Assembly (NCBI GenBank): GCA_945952045.1
Contig: CAMFHE010000002.1
Location: 124,001-188,000, forward strand
Direction: 5' to 3'
Length of the DNA: 64,000 nt
DNA from: an uncultured Rhizobium sp.
Lineage (GTDB): Bacteria > Pseudomonadota > Alphaproteobacteria > Rhizobiales > Rhizobiaceae
In this document: one piece after another, positions 44,438 through 52,669 of the stretch
Layout: the number at the start of each line of letters is the position of its first letter
How positions within the stretch are numbered: position 1 is the first letter of the stretch
Notes under the pieces: model-generated
What the model was told of the DNA's origin: nothing
What the model saw: only the letters and a program-made list of their open reading frames with translations
Databases searched by the model: none
Translations under genes and position numbers: made by a program

Positions 44438-45160
44438 TCAGTCATTGGCTTGCTGTGCTTTGACGGCCGTCGGAATGCCGCGCAGATGCGGCGTCAGCCA
44501 CCAGTCCAGCTGTGCGACCGCGCGGGTCAGCAGAAAATTGATGATGAGATAGATCGTTCCGGCGGCGATGAAGACCTCGACCGGCCGGTAGGTCTCGGAA
44601 ATCAGCCGCGCGGCAATGCCGGTGATTTCCATCATGGTGATGATCGACACAAGCGAAGTCGCCTTGACCATCAGGATCAACTCGTTGCCATAGGCCGGCA
44701 AGGCCTGGCGCAATGCCAGCGGCAGGATGATCCGGCGATAGAGAAGCAGGCCCGACATGCCGCAGGCGCGCGCCGCCTCGATTTCGCGCTTGGACACCGA
44801 TTGCAACGCGCCGCGCAGCACTTCGCTGCCATAGGCGGCGCTGTTCAGCGACAGAGCGAGGATCCCGCACCAATAGGCTTCGCGGAAGAACTGCCAGAGC
44901 CCGAGGCTTTGCAGCGTCGGACGAAACTGCCCGAGGCCATAATAGATGAGGAAAATCTGCACCAGCAGCGGCGTTCCGCGAATGACGAAGACGTAAGCCC
45001 CGGCCGGCAGACGCAATATCCGCAGGCCCGAGACCTGCATGAGGGCGAGCAGGACGGCGAGAACCAGACCGAGAGAGAAAGCGAAGACCGTCAGTTCCAG
45101 CGTCAACGGAACGCCGGAAAGCAGCTGCAGGAAACTATCGCCGATAAAAACCGGATCCAT
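44438..45160 (-). CDS. polar amino acid ABC transporter permease (HisM/ArtM-like)
   Basis: The 240-residue membrane protein has about five hydrophobic segments and the coupling loop [57 protein letters not shown], a textbook His/Glu/Gln/Arg importer motif. Its start overlaps the preceding permease stop (TGATG), indicating translational coupling. Confidence 0.9.
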   Translation of the reverse strand: MDPVFIGDSFLQLLSGVPLTLELTVFAFSLGLVLAVLLALMQVSGLRILRLPAGAYVFVIRGTPLLVQIFLIYYGLGQFRPTLQSLGLWQFFREAYWCGILALSLNSAAYGSEVLRGALQSVSKREIEAARACGMSGLLLYRRIILPLALRQALPAYGNELILMVKATSLVSIITMMEITGIAARLISETYRPVEVFIAAGTIYLIINFLLTRAVAQLDWWLTPHLRGIPTAVKAQQAND

Positions 45161-45879
45161 CAGACCAGCCCTCCCGCCATGCTGCGGCGCGCGCGCTTTT
45201 CAAGCCATGCGAACACCTGCTGCGACAACCAGGTGATGACGAGGAAGATCGCCCCGGCGATCAGGTAGAATTCGAAAGGCTTGCGGGTCGACCCCGCCGC
45301 GATCTGCGACTGGCGGAGCAGCTCGACAAGACCGGTGACGGAAATCAGCGCCGATTCCTTCAACGCCATTTGCCAGACATTGCCGATGCCGGGCAGCGCA
45401 TGACGCAGAACCTGCGGCGCAATGATGCGGCGAAACAGCAGGAACGGGCTCATGCCCACCGCCTTGCCAGCCTCGATCTCGCCCTTGGCGAGAACGCGGA
45501 AGGCGCCCCGGAAGACTTCGGCCTGATAGGCGCCGGAGACGACGCCGATCGCGGTCGCGCCGGCAGCGAAGGGCGGAACGCCGACGAAACCTTCCTGCCC
45601 CCATATATTGAAGAGCCCGGTGACAGCCATGCTGCCGCCGAAATAGAAAAGATAGATCACCAGAAGATCGGGAATGCCGCGCAGAACGGTCGTATAGGCA
45701 TCGGCGGAAAACCGGACCGGCCTGTTGCCGGCCAGTTTTCCCCAGGCGATGACGGCGCCGATGATGCCGCCGATCAGGAAGCCGCAAGCCGCGACGGCAA
45801 CCGTTACGAAGGCGGCCGTGAGCAGTGAGTAGCCCCACCCGTCCGGCCCGAAACTCAACAATTGCAATAGCTCCGTCAT
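45160..45879 (-). CDS. polar amino acid ABC transporter permease (HisQ-like)
   Basis: The 239-residue protein pairs with the HisM-like permease. It has the domain motif DAYTTVLRGIPDLLVIYLFYFGG and the loop KGEIEAGKAVGMSPFLLFRRIIAPQVLRHALPGIGNVWQMALKESALISVTGLVELLRQSQIAAGST. This loop resembles opine and arginine/ornithine-type permeases. It follows the SDR gene by 37 bases. Confidence 0.9.
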   Translation of the reverse strand: MTELLQLLSFGPDGWGYSLLTAAFVTVAVAACGFLIGGIIGAVIAWGKLAGNRPVRFSADAYTTVLRGIPDLLVIYLFYFGGSMAVTGLFNIWGQEGFVGVPPFAAGATAIGVVSGAYQAEVFRGAFRVLAKGEIEAGKAVGMSPFLLFRRIIAPQVLRHALPGIGNVWQMALKESALISVTGLVELLRQSQIAAGSTRKPFEFYLIAGAIFLVITWLSQQVFAWLEKRARRSMAGGLV

Positions 45880-45916
45880 CTTTGCCTTGTCCTTCTAAAA
45901 TAGCGTCGAGGGGGCC

Positions 45917-46666
45917 TTAGACGTTAAACTGGAAGCCATCGACCGTCAGGGTCTGCCCGGTCATGAAGCATGGTTCCGATGTCGCAAGGAAGGTTACTAG
46001 CCGCGCCACGTCGTCGGCGCAGCCGAGCCGGCCGAGCGCAATACCCTTTATCACTTCCTCGGCCCGATCCGTCACATTGGTGTCGATCTCGGTGCGGATG
46101 ACGCCGGGGCAGATGGCGTTGATGGCGATGACCGGCCCGAGCTCCTTGGCAAGCGCGCGCGTCATGCCGAGAATGCCGGCCTTTGCGGCGGCATAGGCAA
46201 AACGGCTGACCGCCGCCGTCACGCCGCCCGAAAGGGCATTCAGCGAGGACATGGAAACGATGCGGCCGCTGCCCTGGCGCAGCATGTGCGGCGCGGTGTG
46301 CTGGATATAGTTGAAGCAGCTTTTCAGATTGATGGCGATCGCGCGGTCAAACTCGTCCTCGGAAATCTCCAGAATGCCCACCGGCGCCGAGCGGCCGGCA
46401 TTGTTCAACAGGAAATCGATCCGACCGAAGGTGTCGATCGCCTCGGCGACGATCTCGCCGGCGCGCTTGTGGCTCGAGACATCGGCGACGCAGGTCAGCG
46501 CCCTGCGACCCTGTTCGGCAATGAGGCCCGCCGTATCGGCAAGTTCCTTTTCGAGCAGATCGACCAGGACCAGGGAATACCCCGCCCGCGCCAGATCCAT
46601 GGCACACGCCTTGCCGATTCCGCGCGCCGCACCGGTGACGATTGCGACCTTCTCTTGTGCACTCAT
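45917..46666 (-). CDS. SDR-family oxidoreductase
   Basis: The 249-residue classical SDR has TGAARGIG (residues 11-18), NNAG, the catalytic Ser in SMSSLNAL, YAAAK and the C-terminal FMTGQTLTVDGG-like end (TVDGFQFNV). It is the first gene of the operon that contains the importer permeases and M20 hydrolase, and is divergent from the iclR gene. A second SDR lies on the other side at 47542. The two may act on one substrate in opposite directions or on stereoisomers. Confidence 0.9.
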   Translation of the reverse strand: MSAQEKVAIVTGAARGIGKACAMDLARAGYSLVLVDLLEKELADTAGLIAEQGRRALTCVADVSSHKRAGEIVAEAIDTFGRIDFLLNNAGRSAPVGILEISEDEFDRAIAINLKSCFNYIQHTAPHMLRQGSGRIVSMSSLNALSGGVTAAVSRFAYAAAKAGILGMTRALAKELGPVIAINAICPGVIRTEIDTNVTDRAEEVIKGIALGRLGCADDVARLVTFLATSEPCFMTGQTLTVDGFQFNV

Positions 46667-46738
46667 GTTTCAAACTGCTCCTTTTCAAAAGTACGGGAAC
46701 ATGGTATGGCTGCGCTTATATTCTTCAATGAGAATTTG

Positions 46739-46754
46739 GTTCACATATATGAAC
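46739..46754. promoter_or_regulatory. IclR operator candidate, copy 1
   Basis: GTTCACATATATGAAC is a near-perfect palindrome that overlaps the probable iclR start codon (ATG 46749-46751). The inverted sequence recurs at 49324-49338 before the binding-protein gene. Its position in the divergent SDR/iclR gap suggests control of both directions and autoregulation. Confidence 0.65.
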
Positions 46755-47540
46755 ATTGACAACGACTCGGAAGTGAAGTCCGCCGTTCGCGTTCTGGAGG
46801 TTCTGGAGCTTCTTGCCCGCGCACAGAAACCCCTCACCCTGAAAATGATCGTGTCGGAACTCGGTTATCCGAAGAGCAGCACCTTCAATCTGCTGGCGAC
46901 TCTGGTCTCCCGCGCCTATGTCACGCGCGATGAATCCGAGGCCTATCGTATCCACGAGGCCTTCCGGAACGGGCCGGGCTGGTCGAGCGGACGCGACGCG
47001 CAATTGATCGCGACCGCGCAGCCGATCATGGATTCGCTGCGCGACACCGAAGGCGAAACCGTCTTCCTCGGCGCCCGCCGCCGGGATGGGCGCATCAAGC
47101 TGCTCGCCAAGAGCGTCAGCCACCAGCTGGTGCGCTTCGATTCGGACCTGACCGGATCGGATGCCTCCTTCTGCACCGCCATGGGCCGGGTGCTGCTCGG
47201 CTACTGGAAACCGGAAAAGACCGCCGCCTATCTCGCCCGCGAGCGCATCGTGCAGATCACCGATCACACGGTGATCGATCGGGTGCAGATCCGCCGCATC
47301 ATCGAGGCGGCGCGCGAAAACGGCTACGCCATCAGCGACGAAGAGGCGGTTGCCGGCGGCTCGGGCGTTGCCGCTCCCGTGCGCGATGCGACCGGCGAAG
47401 TGATCGCGGCGCTCAATATCGCAACCGTCACGGCCCGCTTCGCCGCCAGCCGCGACCGGATGATCGCCGCCGTCATCCGCAATGCGGACGAGCTCAGCTC
47501 AAGACTTGGCTACAAGGCCCCAACCACGGAAAATCAATAA
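46749..47540 (+). CDS. IclR-family transcriptional regulator
   Basis: The 263-residue protein has an IclR HTH (VKSAVRVLEVLELLARAQKPLTLKMIVSELGYPKSSTFNLLATLVSRAYV, residues 9-60) and an effector domain with DGRIKLLAKSVSHQLVRFDSDLTGSDASFCTAMGRVLLGYW and the C-terminal SGVAAPVRDATGEVIAALNI. ATG 46749 gives the standard short N-terminus but has no good ribosome-binding site; in-frame ATGs lie at 46701 and 46728. If 46749 is right, the operator overlaps the start codon. It probably controls the importer operon, the second SDR, the NodB-fold gene and the binding protein. Confidence 0.85.
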   Translation: MNIDNDSEVKSAVRVLEVLELLARAQKPLTLKMIVSELGYPKSSTFNLLATLVSRAYVTRDESEAYRIHEAFRNGPGWSSGRDAQLIATAQPIMDSLRDTEGETVFLGARRRDGRIKLLAKSVSHQLVRFDSDLTGSDASFCTAMGRVLLGYWKPEKTAAYLARERIVQITDHTVIDRVQIRRIIEAARENGYAISDEEAVAGGSGVAAPVRDATGEVIAALNIATVTARFAASRDRMIAAVIRNADELSSRLGYKAPTTENQ

Positions 47541-47541
47541 T

Positions 47542-48306
47542 ATGGACATTCAATTCGAAGGAAAACGCGTGCTGGTCACGGGCGCTGCCCGTGGCATCGG
47601 CCGCGCGATCTGCGAGGCTTTCGCCGCCGATGGCGCGGCGGTCGTCGCAACCGATATCAATCTGGCGGAGCTGGAGCCCTTGCGTGACAGCGGCGTCGCC
47701 AGACGCGGCGGATCGATCGCTATCGCCGCTCTCGATGTCACCGACGAGGCCGGCATCAACCGGATCGTTGGGGATCACGATGGCTTCGACATCTTCGTCC
47801 ATGTGGCCGGCGGCGTTCTCGGCCAGACCCGCAAGCCGGTCGAAACGGTTCCGGCTGCGGATTGGGACAATATCTATAACGTCAATGTCCGTGGCGCCTT
47901 CCTGGTCGCCAAGGCGGTCGTTCCGGCGATGAAGGCGCGTGGCGCTGGAAAGATGGTGTTCATTTCAAGCGGCGCCGGCCTCGGCGTCAGCCTGACCGGC
48001 ATTCAGGCCTATGCCAGCGCCAAGGCTGCGCTGATCAGCCTGGCGCGGCAGTTGGCGCACGAACTCGGGCCGTTCGGCATCAACGTCAATGCCGTGGCGC
48101 CGGGCTTCCTCAGAACCAGCCCGGATTACGAGCGCCAATGGGCATCCTATGGCGACGAGGGTCAACAGGCGATGCTCGACCAGATCCCGCTTCGCCGCAT
48201 CGGCCTGCCGGACGACATCTCCAACGCCGTTCTGTTTCTCGCCTCGCCATTCGCAAGCTGGATAACCGGCCAAACCCTTTCGGTCAGTGGAGGACCCGTC
48301 TCGTGA
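47542..48306 (+). CDS. SDR-family oxidoreductase
   Basis: The 254-residue classical SDR has TGAARGIGRA, VHVAGG in place of NNAG, the catalytic Ser in FISSGAGL, YASAK and a C-terminal WITGQTLSVSGG. It starts two bases after the iclR stop and its own stop overlaps the GTG start of the NodB-fold gene (GTGA), so the three genes form one transcription unit. The substrate is unknown. Confidence 0.88.
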   Translation: MDIQFEGKRVLVTGAARGIGRAICEAFAADGAAVVATDINLAELEPLRDSGVARRGGSIAIAALDVTDEAGINRIVGDHDGFDIFVHVAGGVLGQTRKPVETVPAADWDNIYNVNVRGAFLVAKAVVPAMKARGAGKMVFISSGAGLGVSLTGIQAYASAKAALISLARQLAHELGPFGINVNAVAPGFLRTSPDYERQWASYGDEGQQAMLDQIPLRRIGLPDDISNAVLFLASPFASWITGQTLSVSGGPVS

Positions 48307-49205
48307 GTGGAGAAAACACCGTGCTTCCAACCTGGACCTGGCCCGAGGAAAAGCTGCAGGGGCTGATGAACCGCGCCCGCGCCGGGCGCAGTCTGCGGCC
48401 CGCCTCATGGCCGGGAAGCGCCAGATGCGCCGTCGCGCTCTCCTTCGATTCCGACCATGATACCTTCGAGCTGCGCGATGGCGGCAAATCCATATCGGCC
48501 TTGTCGCAAGGCCATTTCGGCCCGCGGCAGGGCATTCCGCGCATACGTCGCCTTCTCGCCGAAAACGGCATTCCGGCGACCTTCTTCGTGCCGGCAATCA
48601 CCGCTTTGCACTATCCGGACGAACAGCGCGCGCTGATTGCCGAAGGACACGAAATCGGCCTGCATGGCTGGATTCACGAGCGCAACACGCTGCTGGACTC
48701 GGCGACGGAACGCGACCTGCAATACCGCGCCGCCGATACGCTGGAAGAGATTACCGGCGTGCGCCCCGTCGGCATTCGCACGCCCTCATGGGATTTCAGC
48801 GAAAACACACTGAAGATCACCGCTGAAATGGGCCTGCTCTACGACTCCTCCCTGATGGCGGATGTCGATTGCTACGAGCTTCTGCTTGATGGCGCGCCTT
48901 CGGGGGTCGTCGAATTGCCGGTCGAGTGGATCCGCGACGATGCCGCCTATCTGGTGATGGACCGCTGGGGTGGCCTTCGTCCCCAGATCGCGCCGCACGA
49001 CATCCTGCGTATTTTCATGCAGGAATTCGACGCTGCCTATGAAGAAGGCGGCATCTTCCAGCTGACGATGCATCCCGACATCATCGGGCATCGCAGCCGC
49101 ATCTGGATTTTGAAAGAGCTGATTTCCCATATCAAGACGAAACAGGATGTGTGGTTTGCCACCCATGCGGATGTGGTCACCCACGCCAAATCCGCCGGCG
49201 TCTGA
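48303..49205 (+). CDS. polysaccharide-deacetylase (NodB-fold) family hydrolase
   Basis: The 300-residue protein starts with GTG 48303 overlapping the SDR stop. The NodB fold shows VALSFDSDHDTFEL (catalytic/metal Asp), HEIGLHGWIHERNTL (the two metal His) and a late FQLTMHPDIIGH His. No signal peptide is present, so a cell-wall or chitin substrate is unlikely; the closest type is the cytosolic PuuE/HP0310 group, which includes allantoinase and cyclic-imide hydrolases. Placed with an amino-acid importer, M20 hydrolase and two SDRs, it may open an amide or imide ring of the imported compound. This is inference. Confidence 0.84.
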   Translation: MSGENTVLPTWTWPEEKLQGLMNRARAGRSLRPASWPGSARCAVALSFDSDHDTFELRDGGKSISALSQGHFGPRQGIPRIRRLLAENGIPATFFVPAITALHYPDEQRALIAEGHEIGLHGWIHERNTLLDSATERDLQYRAADTLEEITGVRPVGIRTPSWDFSENTLKITAEMGLLYDSSLMADVDCYELLLDGAPSGVVELPVEWIRDDAAYLVMDRWGGLRPQIAPHDILRIFMQEFDAAYEEGGIFQLTMHPDIIGHRSRIWILKELISHIKTKQDVWFATHADVVTHAKSAGV

Positions 49206-49463
49206 TTTTCGGGCAGGCCGGACATTCGATTTCCCAACTGGCAAGGCGACAGGGCCCGGCGCGTTTTTGCACGCCGGGCGGCAGTGTTTCCGTCTCCGAA
49301 ACACGACGAATTTCTGAACAGAATTCATATATGTGAACATCATTTCTCTTTTCAGAGGCGGAACGGGAGTTCACACTAACTCTCAGTCAGGCGCCTGATA
49401 CGGAACAAACAGCGGTTCCGCACGTCTGAATTCACCGTTCGACCAAGAAACAATGAGGGAACC
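49206..49463. promoter_or_regulatory. promoter region of the binding-protein gene
   Basis: These 258 bases contain the second IclR operator candidate at 49324-49338 and the promoter of the binding-protein gene. A GC-rich hairpin-like stretch (GGCCCGGCGCG...CGCCGGGCGG, 49252-49282) with a T-run inside lies in the first third and could end the upstream transcript. GAGGGAACC precedes ATG 49464. Confidence 0.5.
49324..49338. promoter_or_regulatory. IclR operator candidate, copy 2
   Basis: TTCATATATGTGAAC is the exact reverse complement of 15 of the 16 bases of the palindrome at 46739-46754. It lies about 125 bases before the binding-protein start, where it would act on that promoter. Confidence 0.65.
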
Positions 49464-50309
49464 ATGTTCAGAAAAACTGCTCTCGCAGCGGCCACGGCGC
49501 TTTGCGCATTCTCCGCCATCCTGACCGGCACCGCTGTCGCAAAGGACTGGAAGAAAGTCACTGTCGGCGTCGAAGGCGCATTCCCGCCCTTCAATTCCAC
49601 CGCGGCAAATGGCGAGCTCCAGGGCCTCGATCTCGACGTCATCAAGGAAGTCTGCAAGCGTGCCGCGCTGGAATGCCAGATCGTCGCGCAGGACTGGGAC
49701 AGCCAGATCCCCTCGCTTCTCGCCGGCAAGTTCGACGTCGTTCTGACCATGGGCCCGAATGAGGAACGCCGCAAGGCAATCGACTTCTCCGATCCCTATG
49801 TCATCACGCCCAACACCTTCCTGGTTGCCGCAGATGGCCCGCTGGCGAAGCTGCCGCACACCGGCGAGCACCTCTCCACCGATACCGAAGAAGGCAAGAA
49901 GGCCGTCGCTGAAATCAAGGATGCGCTCAAGGGCATGACGCTCGGCGCTTCGCTCTCCACCAGCCAGCTGAAATTCGTCGAGCAGAATTTCGGCGATGTC
50001 GTCGAGATCAAGACCTACAAGTCCTCGGAACAGGTGCAGCTCGACATCGAAGGCGGTCGTCTCGACGGCCAGTTCGACAATGTCGTCTTCGCGCGCGATC
50101 GCGCCGATGCCAGCAAGGGCACACTGGTCACCAGCGGCCCGCTTCTCGTCGGCGGCATCCAGGCCACCAATGTCTGCCTCGGCATCCGCAAGGGCGAGCC
50201 GGAACTGCAGGCCATGCTCAACAAGGCGCTGGGCGAAATGGCCAAGGACGGCACGCTTTCGGAAATGTCGAAGAAGTGGTTCAAGGTGGATTTGAGCCCC
50301 AAGGGCTGA
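49464..50309 (+). CDS. polar amino acid ABC transporter periplasmic binding protein
   Basis: The 281-residue precursor has a Sec signal peptide (MFRKTALAAATALCAFSAILTGTAVA). The SBP_bac_3 fold follows: KKVTVGVEGAFPPFNSTAANGELQGLDLDVIKEVCKRAALECQIVAQDWDSQIPSLLAGKFDVVLTMG, then RKAIDFSDPYVITPN and GKAIG-like hinge sequence. The residues after GAFPPF and the missing Arg in the ligand loop (MGPNEERRKAIDFS) suggest a ligand other than simple amino acids. It must serve the permeases at 44438-45879, although it is on the other strand about 4 kb away. A shared IclR operator supports that. Confidence 0.9.
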   Translation: MFRKTALAAATALCAFSAILTGTAVAKDWKKVTVGVEGAFPPFNSTAANGELQGLDLDVIKEVCKRAALECQIVAQDWDSQIPSLLAGKFDVVLTMGPNEERRKAIDFSDPYVITPNTFLVAADGPLAKLPHTGEHLSTDTEEGKKAVAEIKDALKGMTLGASLSTSQLKFVEQNFGDVVEIKTYKSSEQVQLDIEGGRLDGQFDNVVFARDRADASKGTLVTSGPLLVGGIQATNVCLGIRKGEPELQAMLNKALGEMAKDGTLSEMSKKWFKVDLSPKG

Positions 50310-50336
50310 TCCAGCCCCATGGTGCTTGCGAGACGC

Positions 50337-50356
50337 GGGGGCCGCCACCGGCCCCC
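50337..50356 (+). terminator. GC-rich hairpin after the binding-protein gene
   Basis: GGGGGCC pairs with GGCCCCC around a six-base loop 28 bases after the stop. Only GTTATAC follows, so termination would be weak or rho-assisted. Confidence 0.5.
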
Positions 50357-50709
50357 GTTATACAGAAAGCCAAGCGTAGTGCGCGGCGACAGCCTCGGGA
50401 TGCAATCGAAACCGCGCTTTCAAGCGGTTCGCGGCAAAGCCCTTCAAGATGGGGGCGTCGGGATCGACCGATACGCGCCGGCGTGCGGTGTGCCCACTGC
50501 TTGGATAGCGGCGCGAAGGAACCCTTTGCTGACCAGTTCAAACAATTCCCCGGCATTGGCTCGTTCGTAAGACGCCGCACATCGAGGCCGGCAGCGATTA
50601 CGTCAGGGCGCCTGCCATCGAGCCAGCTATAAGACAACCGTCTCAAGCAGCTCCACGCCAGGGGTCGAGCCACCTGCGGGTTTGAACTGCTCCCACTCCA
50701 ACCCTACCG
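50357..50709. other. region of decayed sequence, no intact gene
   Basis: These 353 bases contain no intact gene. On the minus strand one frame near 50510-50600 reads NAGELFELVSKGFLRAAI, loosely like the C-terminal part of a quinone oxidoreductase, and stops soon after. The support is too thin for a call; it fits a stretch of gene relics that continues with the receiver fragment at 50710. Confidence 0.3.
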
Positions 50710-50871
50710 GGCATCGGACTTGGCGATCAAACGATCGTCACCGTTGGCGACCGCCTCGCCGACTTCGGCACGCCGTTCATCTTCGTGACCCGGTACGCAG
50801 ACCAGCCGATCCTGCCGGAGGCGCACCCGCATCGCACCGGCGTTCAGAAGCCGTATAGCCTGGCAGGGATT
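50710..50871 (+). pseudogene. relic of a response-regulator receiver domain
   Basis: One frame reads GIGLGDQTIVTVGDRLADFG, continues through TPFIFVTRYADQPILPEAH and ends in VQKPYSLAGI. This is the second half of a receiver domain: after beta-3 INLG-type sequence, beta-4 PFIFVT with its Thr, and the conserved Lys-Pro of beta-5. The phosphoacceptor Asp half and any start are missing, and the frame runs on into unrelated sequence. Such receivers are common at the end of rhizobial HWE-type sensor kinases. It looks like a small remnant left between gene clusters. Confidence 0.55.
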
Positions 50872-50880
50872 GCCCTCACC

Positions 50881-51201
50881 TCAAAGCAACGACACACCCG
50901 TTTGCCGGCAAAAGCACAAATAGAGCCCCATAAAAATCACCGACAGCCCGATCGACACGGATGCCGCCGAGGCTCGGAGCATCGTTCCCAAAACAACGGC
51001 CCCAGTTGCCGTAAGCGAACCGATCATCAGGCCGCTTTGCGAGAAAATCAGACCGAAACAGGAGATATTGACCGAACTCGCGATCATCGTCGCGAACGAC
51101 ACCGAAGGACCGCCAGCGTCTCGCACGAATATCGTGGCGGCGCATGGCCAACTGAACATTGTCGCCAGGAAGAGAAGCGCAAGGGCCGGCTCAGACTGCA
51201 T
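50881..51201 (-). CDS. small hydrophobic membrane protein of unknown function
   Basis: The 106-residue frame starts with an ATG that overlaps the stop of cysG (ATGCAGTCTGA), a typical translational-coupling arrangement. The protein (MQSEPALALLFLATMFSWPC...) has about three hydrophobic segments and no motif I recognise. It could be the last gene of the nitrate assimilation operon. Hydrophobic antisense-like frames can arise by chance in GC-rich DNA, and no homologous family comes to mind, so it stays tentative. Confidence 0.5.
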   Translation of the reverse strand: MQSEPALALLFLATMFSWPCAATIFVRDAGGPSVSFATMIASSVNISCFGLIFSQSGLMIGSLTATGAVVLGTMLRASAASVSIGLSVIFMGLYLCFCRQTGVSLL

Positions 51202-52669
51202 CGACGAATTCCTCAACGCGTGCGCCTGCAAACGAGCGCGAAGAAAACACCGGGCCGACCGCAATCAGAACAGGATTGGCATAGCCCGTCTCGGAGACCG
51301 CATCGGCGAGGCACGAAAGTGACCCGCGCCAACTGACCTGTGTGGGACGGCTGACATCGCTCATCACCACGGCTGGCGTGGACGGCGACAATCCCTCCCC
51401 GATCAAGCGTTCGGCGAGCAGACCCGCGGTTCGGCCAGCCATATAGAATACGGTCGTCGTGCGCCTATCGGCCACGGCTGCCCAGTCGACATCATTGGGC
51501 AGCCCGCCGTGGCGGGAATGACCGGTCACGAAGCGGACGGATTGTGCGTGATCGCGGTGCGTCAACGATATCCCCAGGATCGAGGCCATGGCGCTCGCGG
51601 CTGTAATGCCGGGAATGACATCGACAGGAATGCCTTCGCGATCGAGATGGGCAATTTCCTCGCCGGCGCGGCCGAAGATCATCGGATCGCCGGACTTCAG
51701 CCGTACGACCCGCTTGCCAGCCTTGGCGAGCTTCACCATCATCTCGTTGATGTCTTCCTGGCGGCAGCTCGTGCGGCCGCCACGCTTGCCAACGAGCATG
51801 CGCTTGGCCTCGCGACGGGCCAGTTCCAGCACCTCGGACGAAACAAGGTCATCGAAGAGGATAACGTCGGCTGCCTGCAGGGCGCGGACGGCCTTCAACG
51901 TCAGAAGCTCTGCATCGCCAGGGCCAGCGCCGACCAGCGTTACGCGGCCGCGCGAGGCGTGGGCGGGGGCTTCCCGAAGCCTGTCGGCTTCATCGAGAAG
52001 CAGCCCGCCGGCGCCCTCCTCCGGCGTATCGAAACTTGAAAAGGCGCGATCGACAAACCGCTCCCAGAAGGCGCGGCGGAGCGGGCCGGGCGTCAGCCGT
52101 TCATGGACCCGGTCGCGCAATGTCTGAGCCAGCTCGGCCCAGCCCTTCAGTGCATGTGGTAGCAATGTGTCGATCCGACGCCGGATCGCCTGGGCGAGGA
52201 TCGGGGCTGCGCCATCCGTCGAGATCGAGACGACGACCGGCGAGCGGTTGACGATCGAGCCGAACTGGAACTGGCAGAAGGCAGGCTTGTCTATGACGTT
52301 GACCGGAACACCGGCAATGCGGGCGGCGTCGAAGAAGGCTTTTGCCTCGTCCTCTTCCTCGCAGTCGGCGATGGCGATGGCCGCGCCGGCGAAGATCGTG
52401 TCATTCCATGCCTGGCTGTGGTGGACGAAACCGCCCTGAGGGTGGTCGGCGCCGCGCAGGATGAGCTTTTCGAAGGTATCGGAAAGTTCGTCGGCATAGA
52501 CATGTACCTGCGCGCCGCAGGCAGCGAGAAGCTCGGCCTTCCAGGCAGCGGCGTCGGAGCCGCCGGCGACGATCACGCGCTTGGATTCAAGCGCCCAGAA
52601 CACCGGCAGCTTGGCAAGCGGTTCCATGCGCGCGGGTGCTTCATTCCGCGGCTGCTGCAAGACATCCAT
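51191..52669 (-). CDS. cysG: siroheme synthase (uroporphyrinogen-III methyltransferase / precorrin-2 dehydrogenase / ferrochelatase)
   Basis: The 492-residue protein has an N-terminal NAD-dependent precorrin-2 dehydrogenase/ferrochelatase domain (FWALESKRVIVAGGSDAAAWKAELLAACG, residues about 20-170) and a C-terminal tetrapyrrole methylase domain from about 225 (GRVTLVGAGPGDAELLTLKAVRALQAADVILFDDLVS, KRMLVGKRGG, VVRLKSGDPMIFGRAGEE, VIPGITAASA). It makes siroheme for the nitrite reductase encoded upstream. The start at 52669 overlaps the nasA end by 29 bases; an ATG at 52627 would avoid the overlap and shorten it by 14 residues. It is the last core gene of the nas operon. Confidence 0.93.
   Translation of the reverse strand: MDVLQQPRNEAPARMEPLAKLPVFWALESKRVIVAGGSDAAAWKAELLAACGAQVHVYADELSDTFEKLILRGADHPQGGFVHHSQAWNDTIFAGAAIAIADCEEEDEAKAFFDAARIAGVPVNVIDKPAFCQFQFGSIVNRSPVVVSISTDGAAPILAQAIRRRIDTLLPHALKGWAELAQTLRDRVHERLTPGPLRRAFWERFVDRAFSSFDTPEEGAGGLLLDEADRLREAPAHASRGRVTLVGAGPGDAELLTLKAVRALQAADVILFDDLVSSEVLELARREAKRMLVGKRGGRTSCRQEDINEMMVKLAKAGKRVVRLKSGDPMIFGRAGEEIAHLDREGIPVDVIPGITAASAMASILGISLTHRDHAQSVRFVTGHSRHGGLPNDVDWAAVADRRTTTVFYMAGRTAGLLAERLIGEGLSPSTPAVVMSDVSRPTQVSWRGSLSCLADAVSETGYANPVLIAVGPVFSSRSFAGARVEEFVDAV

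Noticed and set aside
50510..50600. NAGELFELVSKGFLRAAI, possible quinone-oxidoreductase relic on the minus strand
   Set aside because: Only about 20 residues of weak similarity; kept as a remark and not called as a pseudogene.
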